Below the pieces are notes generated by a model, which worked only from the letters and a program-made list of their open reading frames with translations, had not been told where the DNA came from and did no database searches. A program made the translations under genes and the position numbers. Of a stretch of 46,832 nt of DNA, positions 8,901-17,072 are shown piece by piece (position 1 is the first letter of the stretch; each line of letters opens with the position of its first letter). The stretch is from Deltaproteobacteria bacterium (lineage in GTDB: Bacteria > Desulfobacterota > Desulfobacteria > Desulfobacterales > C00003060): NCBI GenBank assembly GCA_019307135.1, contig JAFDKF010000012.1:1-46832 (forward strand), read 5' to 3'.

Positions 8901-10564
8901 ATTTCGATGCAGTGAAAAACAGGGAAAAGGTAATATATGTGGGCGCCAATGACGGAATGCTGCACGCCTTCACCTCGTGGGAATATGACAAGACCAATAA
9001 AAAATATGTGAAACCCGCTGGGACCACAGAAGATATTGGTGACGAAATATGGGCATACATTCCTCAATGTTTATTGCCCCATCTGAAATGGCTCCCTTCA
9101 AACGGTTATACCCATGTGTACTATGTGGATTTCAAACCCAAGATTTTTGATGCCAAGATACTTCCTGATGGTGCTCATTACACAGACACCGATGGGGAGG
9201 CCAACTGGGGTACATTCCTGTTGGTCGGCATGAATAATGGTGGCAAGCATATCTGGGCAGAAGGGGACTATAACGACGGTTTGGGAATCAGAACGAGACA
9301 CTTTTATCCTACCTATGTATGTATGGACATTACGGAGCCAAGGAACCCAAGGCTATTGTGGGAAAGGACCTATTCAGTGCCTGCAGCTCCTGCTGAGAAC
9401 GCTAGCAATGATACGGACCAGGGACTGACCACATTCACTCCTGCAATTGTCAAGGTGAAAGAAAAATGGTTTGCGGTCTTTGGTTCAGGTCCAATCGACT
9501 TTGATGGAAACAGTGACAGAAATGGGCATATCTTTGTTGTGGATCTGAGGACCGGAGAGCCCTATCGCAATGGCACAGATGACTGGCTTTTTGAAACCCC
9601 AGATCCCAGGGCCTTTATGGCTTCCCCGGTATCCATGGATAAGAACATGAATTACAATGTGGATGCCATTTACATAGGAGAGACCTATGATGATGACAAT
9701 GGGGTCGGCTTTGACTGGAAGGGTGCCATGTACAAGGTGACCGTACCGTGGGATTTCTCGCAACTCAGCACATATAAGGATAATCCCGATCAATGGACCT
9801 TGTCCAAGCTTTTTGATTCCCCTGCTCCTATCACCGCACCGGCAGCCTTGAGTGTGGACAGTTTAGATAACGCATGGATATACTTTGGTACAGGCCGTTA
9901 TTTGAGTGAGGATGATAAATCGAATACAGATCAGCAGTACTTTTTCGGCATCAAAGATCCGTTTTTTAACAAAGAACACACTATTGGCGGTTCTTTCAAT
10001 GATACTTATTACCACAAGAATGGTTTACTTTTGGATATTAGTCACTTGTTTGAAGCAGATCTTTATACTGTAGTTGAAGGCGGGGCGGTTTACACAGGTG
10101 GGAGCTTCTATGGAAATTTTAACTATTTAAAATCACAAGCAAGGCTGAAAGATGGGTGGTATAGGACCCTGAGTCAAGAAACAAAGGAGCGTTGCATAGT
10201 CAAACCTGCAATAGTTGGAGGTACTGTTCTGGCACCGACCTTTGCACCAAATGATGACATATGCGAATTCGGAGGGAATAGTTATCTATACGGTTTGTAT
10301 TATGAAACTGGTACGGCGTATGCAAGAGCTGTGTTTACCGGTGGTACAGATACTGTACAGACTGATGATGGCCCAAAGGAAAAGGTATTGGATGTGATTG
10401 ATCTAGGTGAAGGTATGGCATCTAGCTCTGGTATACACATTGGAAGGCAGGAAGGAGGAAAGGCTGGGGCATTTATTCAGATAAGTACCGGTGAAGTCGT
10501 AGGATTAGAAATTGATCCTGCATTGAAACCAAGAAGTGGCCTAAAATTCTGGATAGAAAAATAG
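5990..10564 (+). CDS. pilY1: PilY1 tip adhesin with an inserted beta-sandwich module
   Basis: 1524 aa with a Sec signal peptide (MKKTIIIFIVTTIAFF..., cleavage near NYA-AEP). A von Willebrand A-type MIDAS, LDNSGSM, lies at residues 52-58. The A domain is interrupted at about residues 85-266 by a module with L-AIRFQNLGIPKGATINSAYI and PLLHVEY patterns, like DNRLRE/disaggregatase-type carbohydrate-binding beta-sandwiches. The A domain resumes at VTYYGYFNPDYFYYW. Asp-rich loops follow (about 585-700). The C-terminal third is the PilC/PilY1 beta-propeller (VIYVGANDGMLHAF, GTFLLVGMNNGGKHIW). A D1217-x-N-x-N-x3-D1225 loop sits where the Pseudomonas calcium site is found. AGGAGG at 5973-5978 supports the start. 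PilY1 promotes pilus extension and surface adhesion; sugar binding by the insert is a guess. Confidence 0.9.
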   Translation: MKKTIIIFIVTTIAFFVSGNQPNYAAEPQMVYYESYPLFMVDSVEPNILIMLDNSGSMNFNAYGTYPGDGGTVTAPFSGEPYSGRLDIRVCQSSDDAEERHTIVDNSWNNSTDLDLGGFGDATNDALLAIRFQNLGIPKGATINSAYIKFEAYADSSTLPANTSFTIVGEASDNADQFSNGQDEISNRPDTTAPVAVAWNNVDAWTADDTYETPDLSAIVQEIVNRPGWSSGNAMVFKISGTGKRDAKAYDDEGYHHGPLLHVEYSPAESVTYYGYFNPDYFYYWNVNKFDHKYKKVQYVGDPSSGHWSVEDLSGNPHNLLDSEIATGDPNTGLWDGNWLNWLCMRRIDVLRKVLMGGLATSRTGGGNQVNYGETPAQSSRTFIRRFNTSTASAVSPYDGDYYYGMKGGYIYVDNDSSPFSSEIDKFDIKVQKNVNYEPEDFYHYDNGDNLAGVLQKVGDDARWGNEFFYEGTGNNREGGYIDHPIGSNMTSLVTDLQNTGCDTWTPLAESYYVAMQYFKQEDPDTGLGYSNNAIGATNNVNDPYHNGTEFVYCAKSFVILLTDGASTKDEKIPAYLKDYDGDGNDPGTYDSDGTDYLDDIALYARTTDLRSSTVGKSELDGDQNLILYTIYAFGDDDNARQLLKDAARNGGFIDRDGDNRPDGDYDDPPEDRLEWDEDGDGNPDTYFEATDGAKLEEELLKAITDILRRAASGTAVSVLSTSSEGEGNLVQAYFKPVVSTGTEEAKWVGYFQSLWLDEKGNLREDTNPRDQALDINHDRIIRYVNVSGETKIELYDVSADPYPDLETTSPVGTVAMEQISPLWEAGKLLAQRDSNERKIFTFIDTQDGIVDALADGDPSTDDDPFDSSGELVKFDTGAASAIKPYLGVGDDTEWAYLGDTHDNRVTNLIHFIRGNDSGFSGDTTNLSIRTRNVDNSVWKLGDIVHSTPMAVCEPLDNYDILYADESYQTYFDAVKNREKVIYVGANDGMLHAFTSWEYDKTNKKYVKPAGTTEDIGDEIWAYIPQCLLPHLKWLPSNGYTHVYYVDFKPKIFDAKILPDGAHYTDTDGEANWGTFLLVGMNNGGKHIWAEGDYNDGLGIRTRHFYPTYVCMDITEPRNPRLLWERTYSVPAAPAENASNDTDQGLTTFTPAIVKVKEKWFAVFGSGPIDFDGNSDRNGHIFVVDLRTGEPYRNGTDDWLFETPDPRAFMASPVSMDKNMNYNVDAIYIGETYDDDNGVGFDWKGAMYKVTVPWDFSQLSTYKDNPDQWTLSKLFDSPAPITAPAALSVDSLDNAWIYFGTGRYLSEDDKSNTDQQYFFGIKDPFFNKEHTIGGSFNDTYYHKNGLLLDISHLFEADLYTVVEGGAVYTGGSFYGNFNYLKSQARLKDGWYRTLSQETKERCIVKPAIVGGTVLAPTFAPNDDICEFGGNSYLYGLYYETGTAYARAVFTGGTDTVQTDDGPKEKVLDVIDLGEGMASSSGIHIGRQEGGKAGAFIQISTGEVVGLEIDPALKPRSGLKFWIEK

Positions 10565-10576
10565 AAAGGAGCAAAT

Positions 10577-10936
10577 ATGTTTGAGAACGCTAAAGGAGGA
10601 ATAATAAGGATTATCCTTTTTGTCCTGATGATTCACTTGGTGGTAATGAGTATTGAAGCGCTTTGGGCTAAAGGGGATGTTGTAACTGGCACAAAAGAAA
10701 GAATTTTGACGGTAATCAAGGCCAAAGACAGAGGATTCATTAATACGGATAAGTATCGTTTTTTGCTCATGGAATCGACAAAGATTTCCGATATAGAAGG
10801 TAACACTATTCCATTTTATAAGGTCCCTGTGCCTGTTGAGGCAATAATTGTCTTTGAGCGTGTGCAGGGTAGTGATCCGCATGTATTGGAAATAGTAATT
10901 CAGAAAGAAATCATATCCCGATCTCAACCGGAATAG
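10577..10936 (+). CDS. Small exported protein, PilY2-like by position
   Basis: 119 aa with an N-terminal hydrophobic segment (IIRIILFVLMIHLVVMSIEALWA) that is a signal peptide or anchor. It is followed by a small beta-rich domain in which GDVVTGTKERILTVIKAKDRGFI and KYRFLLMESTKISD suggest a short OB- or SH3-like fold. AAGGAG at 10565-10570 supports the start, 12 bp after pilY1. In Pseudomonas a small gene of similar size, pilY2, follows pilY1. The resemblance is in position and general layout, and sequence homology is not established by eye. Confidence 0.55.
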   Translation: MFENAKGGIIRIILFVLMIHLVVMSIEALWAKGDVVTGTKERILTVIKAKDRGFINTDKYRFLLMESTKISDIEGNTIPFYKVPVPVEAIIVFERVQGSDPHVLEIVIQKEIISRSQPE

Positions 10937-11116
10937 AACTTAAGCCAAAGGGAACCGGCCACTACACAGCCGAAGATGACGAGGAAAATCCTGGCCAACG
11001 GGCCGAAATGGCGGTCAAATCGCACTTCCTCAACAACTTTGTCCTCTTGTTCCCATGCTCCGCGCGGGAATTCGCCCCCTTTTTCTCTTCCCTCGTGGGA
11101 AAGCTTGTGCTAAGCA

Positions 11117-12934
11117 GTGTCATCCATGTTGCACCTTTCTGACAAGAACATACTGGAAATCCTCACTGCCGGGGGGGTGCTCACCACTGACCAGACCAAG
11201 TCCATCATATCAAAGGCTCCTGAACAGAGGCGCAGGCTCACACAGCTTAAGAGAGTCAAGGCCAGCGGCCTGCCGGGGCAGGATATCGAACACCCGGTGA
11301 CCATGATTGACGTGGTTGCCTCTTTGCAAATTCCCTTATCAGGAAAAAAAACAGGGGTTCTTGACGAAGAGCAGATTGTCAGGGCCGTTGCCAGGCACCT
11401 GAAGGTCCCGTATAAGAAGATAGACCCCCTTCAACTTGATCTCGATGTGGTCACCAAGACCATTCCCCGCCTCTTTGCGCTAAAGCACCTATTGGTGCCA
11501 CTCTCTATCAACAATGGCAAACTCCAAGTGGTAATGTATGACCCCACTGATGCGGATCTGCTGGAAGACATACGGCGTGTCACAACTCTTGAAGTGACTC
11601 CAGCCATGGGAACCAAAGGCGATATCCTGAAGATCATCGGCGAGTTTTTCGGATTCAAGTCCTCCATTGTAGCCGCAGAGACCCAACTCGCCCAGCCATC
11701 CGTGGACCTGGGAAACCTGGAACAGTATACGCATCTGAAATCAATAAGTGAAATCGAGTCCACCGATACCCATATCAAGAATGCGGTTGACTATCTTTTT
11801 CACTATGCCTTTGACCAGCGTGCAAGCGACATACATATTGAGCCAAAGCGGGACCATGTTCTGATACGCTTCAGGATCGACGGCGTGCTTCACATCATTC
11901 ACAAGCTTCCCAAAGTGGTTCACCCTGCCATTATTTCCCGCATCAAGACCTTATCAAGGCTTGACATTGCCGAAAAACGCCGGCCCCAGGACGGTAGAAT
12001 CAAGTTGTCCCATCAAGACCAGGATGCAGAGATACGGGTTTCAACAGTGCCCGTGGCCTTTGGCGAGAAAGTGGTGATGAGGATCCTGGACCCGACCGTT
12101 TTGCTTCAGGATCTTGAGGATCTCGGTTTTTCCTCAAGGGACCTGATTGTGTATCGCCAGTTTTTGAAAGAGCCGAACGGCATCATCCTGGTCACAGGCC
12201 CTACAGGAAGTGGCAAGTCCACTACACTCTATTCCTCACTGTCACACCTGGCCAACTCCGAGAAGAATATTACAACAGTGGAAGACCCTATTGAGATGAT
12301 CCGGGAAGACTTCAATCAGATCGCGGTCCAGCCGGCCATTGGCATCGCCTTTGCCTCGATCTTAAGAAATATCCTGAGACAGGATCCGGATATCATCATG
12401 ATCGGTGAAATCCGGGACCAGGAAACCGCGGAAAACGCAGTCCAGTCCGCACTCACCGGCCATCTGGTCTTCAGCACACTTCATACCAATGATGCTCCGT
12501 CTACCGTCACCCGTCTCATGGACCTGGGAATCAAGCCCTTTTTGATTGCGGAGTCCCTGATCGGGGTAGTGGCCCAGCGGTTGTTGCGCAAGATTTGCCC
12601 TTATTGTGCCAGTACCCTGGAGGTGGATGCCCCGGTGCTCAAGTCCCTTGGCGCTGATGTGGAGGGTGAAGAATCGGTCCGGCTCAAGCAGGGAAAGGGT
12701 TGCCTCAAGTGCAGGGGAACCGGATACCTCGGCCGAACGGCTGTCTTTGAAATGATGGCAATAGATGAAGGTATGAAGGGGATCATAACGGAGTCTGAGG
12801 AATTGGACATTCTCACCGTGAAGAAAAAGGCCCTGGACTCGGGCATGATCCCCCTTCGAACAAATGCCATTGACAAGATGCTCAAAGGCATAACCACCTT
12901 CCACGAGGTGGCCCGGGTCACCGAGAGACTATAA
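11117..12934 (+). CDS. pilB: Type IV pilus extension ATPase PilB
   Basis: 605 aa with the full PilB/GspE layout: an N-terminal MshEN-like region (about 1-190), Walker A G361PTGSGKST, Asp box TVEDPIE, Walker B DIIMIGEIRD from D425, His box LTGHLVFSTLHTND, and a zinc tetracysteine C494PYC...C529LKC. It is the cytoplasmic hexameric motor that powers pilus polymerisation. An in-frame stop at 11111-11113 limits the start to GTG 11117 or ATG 11126, and neither has a clear ribosome site. The preceding 180 bp (10937-11116) shows no gene. The second ATPase at 44366-46615 differs in carrying a C-terminal cNMP domain. The stop codon lies inside repeat D. Confidence 0.88.
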   Translation: MSSMLHLSDKNILEILTAGGVLTTDQTKSIISKAPEQRRRLTQLKRVKASGLPGQDIEHPVTMIDVVASLQIPLSGKKTGVLDEEQIVRAVARHLKVPYKKIDPLQLDLDVVTKTIPRLFALKHLLVPLSINNGKLQVVMYDPTDADLLEDIRRVTTLEVTPAMGTKGDILKIIGEFFGFKSSIVAAETQLAQPSVDLGNLEQYTHLKSISEIESTDTHIKNAVDYLFHYAFDQRASDIHIEPKRDHVLIRFRIDGVLHIIHKLPKVVHPAIISRIKTLSRLDIAEKRRPQDGRIKLSHQDQDAEIRVSTVPVAFGEKVVMRILDPTVLLQDLEDLGFSSRDLIVYRQFLKEPNGIILVTGPTGSGKSTTLYSSLSHLANSEKNITTVEDPIEMIREDFNQIAVQPAIGIAFASILRNILRQDPDIIMIGEIRDQETAENAVQSALTGHLVFSTLHTNDAPSTVTRLMDLGIKPFLIAESLIGVVAQRLLRKICPYCASTLEVDAPVLKSLGADVEGEESVRLKQGKGCLKCRGTGYLGRTAVFEMMAIDEGMKGIITESEELDILTVKKKALDSGMIPLRTNAIDKMLKGITTFHEVARVTERL

Positions 12935-12959
12935 CCTGGGTTGAGCGGTTCAACGTTCA
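12929..12959. repeat. Element D, copy 2, overlapping the pilB stop
   Basis: This copy (CTATAACCTGGGTTGAGCGG...) matches 2876-2906 with one mismatch and contains the TAA stop of pilB. A (CCCTGAA)n heptamer tract follows (12966-12992). Confidence 0.65.
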
Positions 12960-13065
12960 GAGGTTAAAACCCTGAACCCTGAACCCTGAACCTTTTTCCC
13001 TTCTCCCAAAGACCACCTTGTGCTAAGAATTAAATATGATGGTAAGCGTTCCTGATAAGCAACAT

Positions 13066-13114
13066 GTGCCCCGCAGAGGGGGCACGCTACGGTAGCGTGG
13101 GGGCTCTGTCCCCC
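13066..13114. repeat. Three overlapping hairpins
   Basis: GTGCCCC/GGGGCAC (13066-13085), CACGCTAC/GTAGCGTG (13083-13099) and GGGGG/CCCCC (13099-13114) follow directly on one another. No T-run follows. The rest of 12960-13228 shows no gene. Confidence 0.6.
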
Positions 13115-13228
13115 ACTTCGCTCCTTGCGTAGGAAGGCCTGCTGACCGGCGAGCAGTGCAAATCCGTTCTCTCAAAGGTACCCGGACGGGCAGAAGCTCA
13201 AATAGCTCAACAGATTCAAGGAGATGTG

Positions 13229-13423
13229 GTGAAGAAAGAAACTTATAAGGAGCTGGGAAAGGCTTTTAATAATTTTGGAACCATAACTTTTGGTATTGCT
13301 GTGTTACAGCCAGTTGTTCAGGGTAAGGTCAATATACCTTTACTTTTGCTATTTTTGATGGGTGTTATTGGCTTTCTCGTTGGCGGAACTATATTGATTG
13401 AAAAAGGAGCAAACAATGATTGA
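13229..13423 (+). CDS. Small two-helix membrane protein
   Basis: 64 aa (MKKETYKELGKAFNNFGTI... with GTG start). Two predicted membrane helices: FGTITFGIAVLQPVVQG and IPLLLLFLMGVIGFLVGGTILI. AAGGAG (13218-13223) is 5 nt before this GTG. The GTG at 13226 is the alternative start. The pattern is like small DUF6722-type membrane proteins, but the family was not confirmed and the function is unknown. Its 3' end overlaps a second tiny membrane-protein frame by 8 nt, suggesting a translationally coupled pair. Confidence 0.6.
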   Translation: MKKETYKELGKAFNNFGTITFGIAVLQPVVQGKVNIPLLLLFLMGVIGFLVGGTILIEKGANND

Positions 13424-13514
13424 ACTTGGAATTATTGTTGCGTTGGTTGGGTTGGCAGCCCTCTTAGTAGCAATATACCTTACGAAGAGGGGTAAAACGG
13501 AGATGCAAAAATAA
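13416..13514 (+). CDS. 32-aa single-helix membrane peptide, coupled to the upstream gene
   Basis: The frame begins MIELGIIVALVGLAALLVAI and ends in a basic tail (YLTKRGKTEMQK). It overlaps the stop of the preceding small gene by 8 nt. AAGGAG (about 13404-13409) inside that gene is well placed for its ATG. One membrane helix followed by a positively charged end fits a small inner-membrane peptide. No family is recognised. Confidence 0.5.
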   Translation: MIELGIIVALVGLAALLVAIYLTKRGKTEMQK

Positions 13515-13607
13515 CGATATTTATTTCGTCTTGGAAAACCACGTCCTCCGGGCGGGGCAGAGTCAATAGATAAGATCATCTTTCTCATCGTCGTGCTGTT
13601 TATTCTG

Positions 13608-13710
13608 GTTCCGATGCTCTGCGTCGGAACCCAATCCGATAGACGCTCTGCGTCTGTTCTCAGGCGCAGAGCGCCAAGCGGAGTACGTTCCCACGCAGAG
13701 CGTGGGAACG
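13608..13710. repeat. Four successive hairpins with a shared CTCTGCG/CGCAGAG core
   Basis: GTTCCGA/TCGGAAC (13608-13630), AGACG/CGTCT (13641-13655), GGCGC/GCGCC (13663-13675) and CGTTCCCACG/CGTGGGAACG (13686-13710). Each encloses or abuts the same CTCTGCG or CGCAGAG core although the stems differ. It is a dispersed-repeat cluster and shows no coding potential. Confidence 0.7.
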
Positions 13711-13739
13711 AGGCATAATACCGTATTGTGAATACGTGT

Positions 13740-13919
13740 GGTGCCATGGACAAACTTGTTTGTCCGTGTGAAAGGTGTCGATATGAAGTAACAAAGAAGA
13801 AAAACGGTTTAGTACTTCTATGATTCCGGTCATGTCCATTTTTCAAGTTGTTCTGATACCTGGAGGTCCCATTATCGAGTCGAAAACGGGCACGGACAAA
13901 CAAGTTTGTCCATGGCACC
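13740..13919. repeat. 180-bp unit with perfect 29-bp terminal inverted repeats
   Basis: 13740-13768 and 13891-13919 are exact reverse complements. Each arm is itself nearly palindromic (GGACAAAC-TT-GTTTGTCC), so either one large or two small hairpins can form. The 122-bp interior shows no convincing gene. It has the look of a small non-autonomous element. Confidence 0.75.
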
Positions 13920-14021
13920 CATCCTGAGTCATAACAAAGTCGATTGCAGAATCTGTAACCTGTTATCTCTTCGGACTGTAGGCACCTAAACCAGGGTACC
14001 TTTCAGGACCAACAAAACAAG

Positions 14022-14040
14022 CCACCGCCTCTGGCGGTGG
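14022..14040 (+). promoter_or_regulatory. Hairpin in the leader of the LysM gene
   Basis: CCACCGCC/GGCGGTGG with a 3-nt loop, ending 24 nt before the ATG at 14065. Without a T-run it is more likely a leader hairpin than a terminator. No Shine-Dalgarno sequence is evident between it and the start. Confidence 0.4.
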
Positions 14041-14064
14041 TAATTTGACTTAAGACATTTATTT

Positions 14065-15795
14065 ATGAAGTGTTCAGCAAAAAAAATTATCCTCGTCCTC
14101 GTCCTGCTGTTGTGGTCTATCGGGCCTGTGTGGGGGGCAGAGCCATATAAAATTTATACGATAAAAAGGTACGGCAACACAGATATTGTGTGCGACTCAT
14201 ACACCGTTCAAAAAGGTGACCACATCTGGAAGTTACTCCGTCGGAAGGGAGCTATTGCAGAAGATGACTTTCCGAGATTTGTTTCCATCCTGAAACGTTT
14301 CAATCCCCACATAAGGAATGTTAACAGGATCTATCCCGGCCAGGAAATCTTGATCCCATTAAAACAGACGGAGGTCAAAGAACGCCGGCCTGATGCAGGT
14401 CCCCGCTACTTAACCATTCCGATCATACCGGATGTACTTTATATTACCTGTAAAGTCCGTCCTGGCGAGTGCCTGTCGAAAATCGTCACCGCCCGTCTTG
14501 GGCTCCAATGGGATCAACTTCCCGAAGACTATGTTCAAACTTTGAAGCGACTCAACCCAACTATCAAAAACATGGACCTGATTCATCCCGGCCAGGCCAT
14601 ACGCATCCCTGAGGTGCCTGCCAAATCGCCTACTCGCACGGCGGCCACACCCGCAGCCGTGCCGGGGGATCTTGTTAGGGAGCGTACAGTTTCATCGGCA
14701 ACAAAGGACTTACCACTCGGGGGCCTTCCGTGGTGGCAGCAAGTGGTCTCAAAAACCATAGCCGGATTAGGCGGCAAGTTGTTGGCTTCGGGTCAATGTT
14801 ATTTTCCGGGAAAGGACCAGGAGGACCTTGCTCTGGATCTTACGGCCTTTCCGGTCATAGAGATGGAAGACGGACGACATCTGATTCTGAAGTGGCGGAA
14901 GGGTTTTCCTGAGAACCTGGAAGAGGCGATGCGCTCTTTCTGGGACCCCCTTGTCATTATGGGGATAGATCCGGGGGAGCCGGGAGCAACCGCGCTGGAC
15001 AAGGTCTTTCGTGCCATATCAGGCGGAAAAGTTCAAAAGATCCTTGATTTTCCTGAGCTGGATGATGGAATTCGGGTCAGCCTCCGTGGCGACTGGATTC
15101 TCTCGCAAGACGATAATGAGGGGGTTTTGCCTGCATATCACTGTATTACATTGATAGAAAGTCCCGAAGAGCGTACGTCAGCTCCGGTTGTAGAATATCT
15201 GGCCAGGGAGAATATCCGGGTTCTCGACATACTGGCCGAGGGTGGGAAGGAAAACAAAGGGGGGTCGGGGGGGATTTTAAGAGAAGATTTGACGAAAAAG
15301 TACCCGATGTTGACCATAGACGCATCAGATCAGGAGGCCTTTGTGTCCGGATTTGTCACAGCAATGGGGTATTCGTATGAGCCTCGCGTTCCCTTTTCCT
15401 TTGATTACGCCGGATTTCAGGTTGAAACAACCACCAATATCATCCACGGCGAAAACACTTTGGATGTGGTGGTCGATTTTGGCACCTTCTACGGTGATGC
15501 AAAATCGGCCATTGAGGCAGGAGGGCTGGAAGTAGTGTCAATCAGCCCTGAGGATGAAGCCCTGACGATTGTCAGGAATATTTTGAGGGCAATCGGAATT
15601 CCATTTACTGAGAACCCGGTCTTTTTTGGCGCAAACCGAAATGTGTTCAGGACCACTTCTCTCACCATTCCAGGACTCATGACTTTAAGGCCCAGGGAGA
15701 AGATGGCCATATTGATGCAGAGGCCCCTTGACCCGAAATTACTTGATTTCTTGAGGGAAAAACAGATCAAGGTTCTGGAGATCGGATTTGATTAG
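14065..15795 (+). CDS. Exported protein with two LysM domains and an unknown C-terminal region
   Basis: 576 aa with a signal peptide (KKIILVLVLLLWSIGPVWG, cleavage near residue 24). Two LysM peptidoglycan-binding motifs: about 46-101 (YTVQKGDHIWKLL ... NRIYPGQEILIPL) and about 130-190 (CKVRPGECLSKIV ... LIHPGQAIRIP). After a low-complexity linker, about 340 residues show no motif that I recognise. Ordered segments include GGLPWWQQVVSKTIAGLGG and the end FLREKQIKVLEIGFD. It is probably periplasmic and bound to the cell wall. It lies between pilB and the PilF-like gene, so a link to the pilus is possible but not shown. Confidence 0.65.
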   Translation: MKCSAKKIILVLVLLLWSIGPVWGAEPYKIYTIKRYGNTDIVCDSYTVQKGDHIWKLLRRKGAIAEDDFPRFVSILKRFNPHIRNVNRIYPGQEILIPLKQTEVKERRPDAGPRYLTIPIIPDVLYITCKVRPGECLSKIVTARLGLQWDQLPEDYVQTLKRLNPTIKNMDLIHPGQAIRIPEVPAKSPTRTAATPAAVPGDLVRERTVSSATKDLPLGGLPWWQQVVSKTIAGLGGKLLASGQCYFPGKDQEDLALDLTAFPVIEMEDGRHLILKWRKGFPENLEEAMRSFWDPLVIMGIDPGEPGATALDKVFRAISGGKVQKILDFPELDDGIRVSLRGDWILSQDDNEGVLPAYHCITLIESPEERTSAPVVEYLARENIRVLDILAEGGKENKGGSGGILREDLTKKYPMLTIDASDQEAFVSGFVTAMGYSYEPRVPFSFDYAGFQVETTTNIIHGENTLDVVVDFGTFYGDAKSAIEAGGLEVVSISPEDEALTIVRNILRAIGIPFTENPVFFGANRNVFRTTSLTIPGLMTLRPREKMAILMQRPLDPKLLDFLREKQIKVLEIGFD

Positions 15796-15851
15796 TTTCC
15801 ATCCATAAATTGAGTTATGAATTTTCATTGAAACCTTCATTTTGACTTATT

Positions 15852-16026
15852 AAATTCGAAATTCGAATATCGAAATACGAAACAAATCCGAATTTCAAAT
15901 ACCAAATGTTCAAAACGTTATTTATGATTCCTCAATTCCTTTGTTTTGAATTTCTGTCATTCGATATTGTTTCGGATTTGCGGCTTACGCCTTGAAAACA
16001 GCACGTGTTTCGGATTTCGGATTTCA
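15852..16026. repeat. Element A-like remnant (interior only)
   Basis: TTCGAAATTCGAATATCGAA on the left and in-phase CGGATTT words on the right match the inner parts of element A, but the terminal hairpins are absent. A 24-bp unit (15980-16003) is embedded in the right arm. Confidence 0.65.
15980..16003 (-). repeat. 24-bp micro-insertion, copy 1
   Basis: On the minus strand it reads TGCTGTTTTC then AAGGCGTAAGCCGC, followed by AAA. It interrupts the (CGGATTT)n arm of an A-like remnant. Other copies: 18296-18319, 24987-25010, 28459-28482. Confidence 0.75.
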
Positions 16027-16082
16027 GATCACCTGTTTCAGATTCACACATCCTTTTAATGAACCAAAAAGAGGAGTCTGTT

Positions 16083-16844
16083 ATGCTGAAACGATCGTCC
16101 TGGTTATTGCTCTTCTTATGCCTCTCCTTATGCTTGGTTTCCTGCGCAGCCGACCTGGCCCAGCGCAAAAGCCAGGCAAAGGCATCCAGGCATCTTGGTG
16201 AAGCGTACCTGGCAGAGAGGAATTTCACGGGCGCACTCAAGGAATTTCTGACAGCAGAAAAGCTCTACGAGAAAGACGCCTTTCTCCAGAATGATCTCGG
16301 ATTGGCCTATTTTGCAAAAGAGGAATTTGATCTTGCGATTGCGCATTTCAAGAAGGCACTCAAGCTTATACCCGATTATTCAGAGGCCCGGAACAACCTG
16401 GGAACGCTCTATTTGAGATTAGAGCAGTGGGATAACGCAATAGAGGCTTTCAACCGTGCATGTGCCAATCTGGTGTATGCCACTCCTCATTTTGCCCTGA
16501 GCAACCTTGGTGAGGCGTACCGCGGGAAAAAGGATTATGAACTGTCGATCGCTTTTTTCAAGAAAGCCATCAAGGCAGATCCCCGCTTTGCCACAGCCTA
16601 TCGAGGATTGGGTCTTACCTATATGGCCATGGACGATTATGAGGCGGCGATCTCTTCCCTGGAAAAGGCGGTTCAGTATGCACCACGGTTTGCCGCTGCC
16701 TATTTTGATCTGGGACGCGCCTACACCGGGCAATCCGCAACGGGAAATGCCATTTCTGCCTTCAAAAAGGTCGTAGAGCTTGCGCCTGATACCCCTCTTG
16801 CGGATTCGGCTCTGGCTGAGATCGGGAAATTGCAAAGGAATTGA
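16083..16844 (+). CDS. TPR lipoprotein, PilF-type secretin pilotin
   Basis: 253 aa with a lipoprotein signal peptide, lipobox LVSC at C21. About six TPR repeats follow (for example LGEAYLAERNFTGALKEFLTAEKL, LGTLYLRLEQWDNAIEAFNRA, LGLTYMAMDDYEAAISSLEKA). Size and layout match PilF (Pseudomonas)/PilW (Neisseria), which helps the PilQ secretin reach and assemble in the outer membrane. The start is set by GAGGAG at 16071-16076. A longer in-frame version from 16005 would begin inside a repeat and is rejected. It converges on tsaP and pilQ, which supports a pilus role, though other TPR lipoproteins remain possible. Confidence 0.75.
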   Translation: MLKRSSWLLLFLCLSLCLVSCAADLAQRKSQAKASRHLGEAYLAERNFTGALKEFLTAEKLYEKDAFLQNDLGLAYFAKEEFDLAIAHFKKALKLIPDYSEARNNLGTLYLRLEQWDNAIEAFNRACANLVYATPHFALSNLGEAYRGKKDYELSIAFFKKAIKADPRFATAYRGLGLTYMAMDDYEAAISSLEKAVQYAPRFAAAYFDLGRAYTGQSATGNAISAFKKVVELAPDTPLADSALAEIGKLQRN

Positions 16845-16884
16845 GATCCGCAGATTACGCAGATTACGCAGATTAAAGATGATA

Positions 16885-17072
16885 GGGTGTGAATCACAGC
16901 TGTTGGCAATGAGAAAATCCATGTCCGTCTGCTACGTATTTAGCTTTGGGGAAAGGTTTCAGGTTTCGGGTTTCAGGTGTCAGGATCGAGAAACTTGAAG
17001 AGCTGAAACCTGAAACCTGAACACTGACACCTCACAATTGAACTCAATAACCAACAATCTTGATTTACACCC
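16885..17072. repeat. Element C, copy 1 (188 bp, 9-bp target duplication)
   Basis: Ends GGGTGTGAATCACAGCTGTTGG and, in complement, GGGTGTAAATCAAGATTGTTGG form imperfect terminal inverted repeats. The direct repeat AAGATGATA flanks it on both sides (16876-16884 and 17073-17081). The interior has heptamer words GTTTCAG/GTGTCAG and their complements. It lies between convergent genes. Other copies, both truncated, lie at 28344-28530 and 34578-34743. Confidence 0.85.

Noticed and set aside
11009..11024. A further sigma-54-like site, TGGCGGT-CAAA-TCGCA, before pilB
   Set aside because: Spacing fits, but four consensus positions mismatch; too weak to list as a promoter.
13980..14060. Possible riboswitch (for example c-di-GMP type) before the LysM gene
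   Set aside because: Only a simple hairpin (14022-14040) is visible; the conserved GEMM core sequences were not found.
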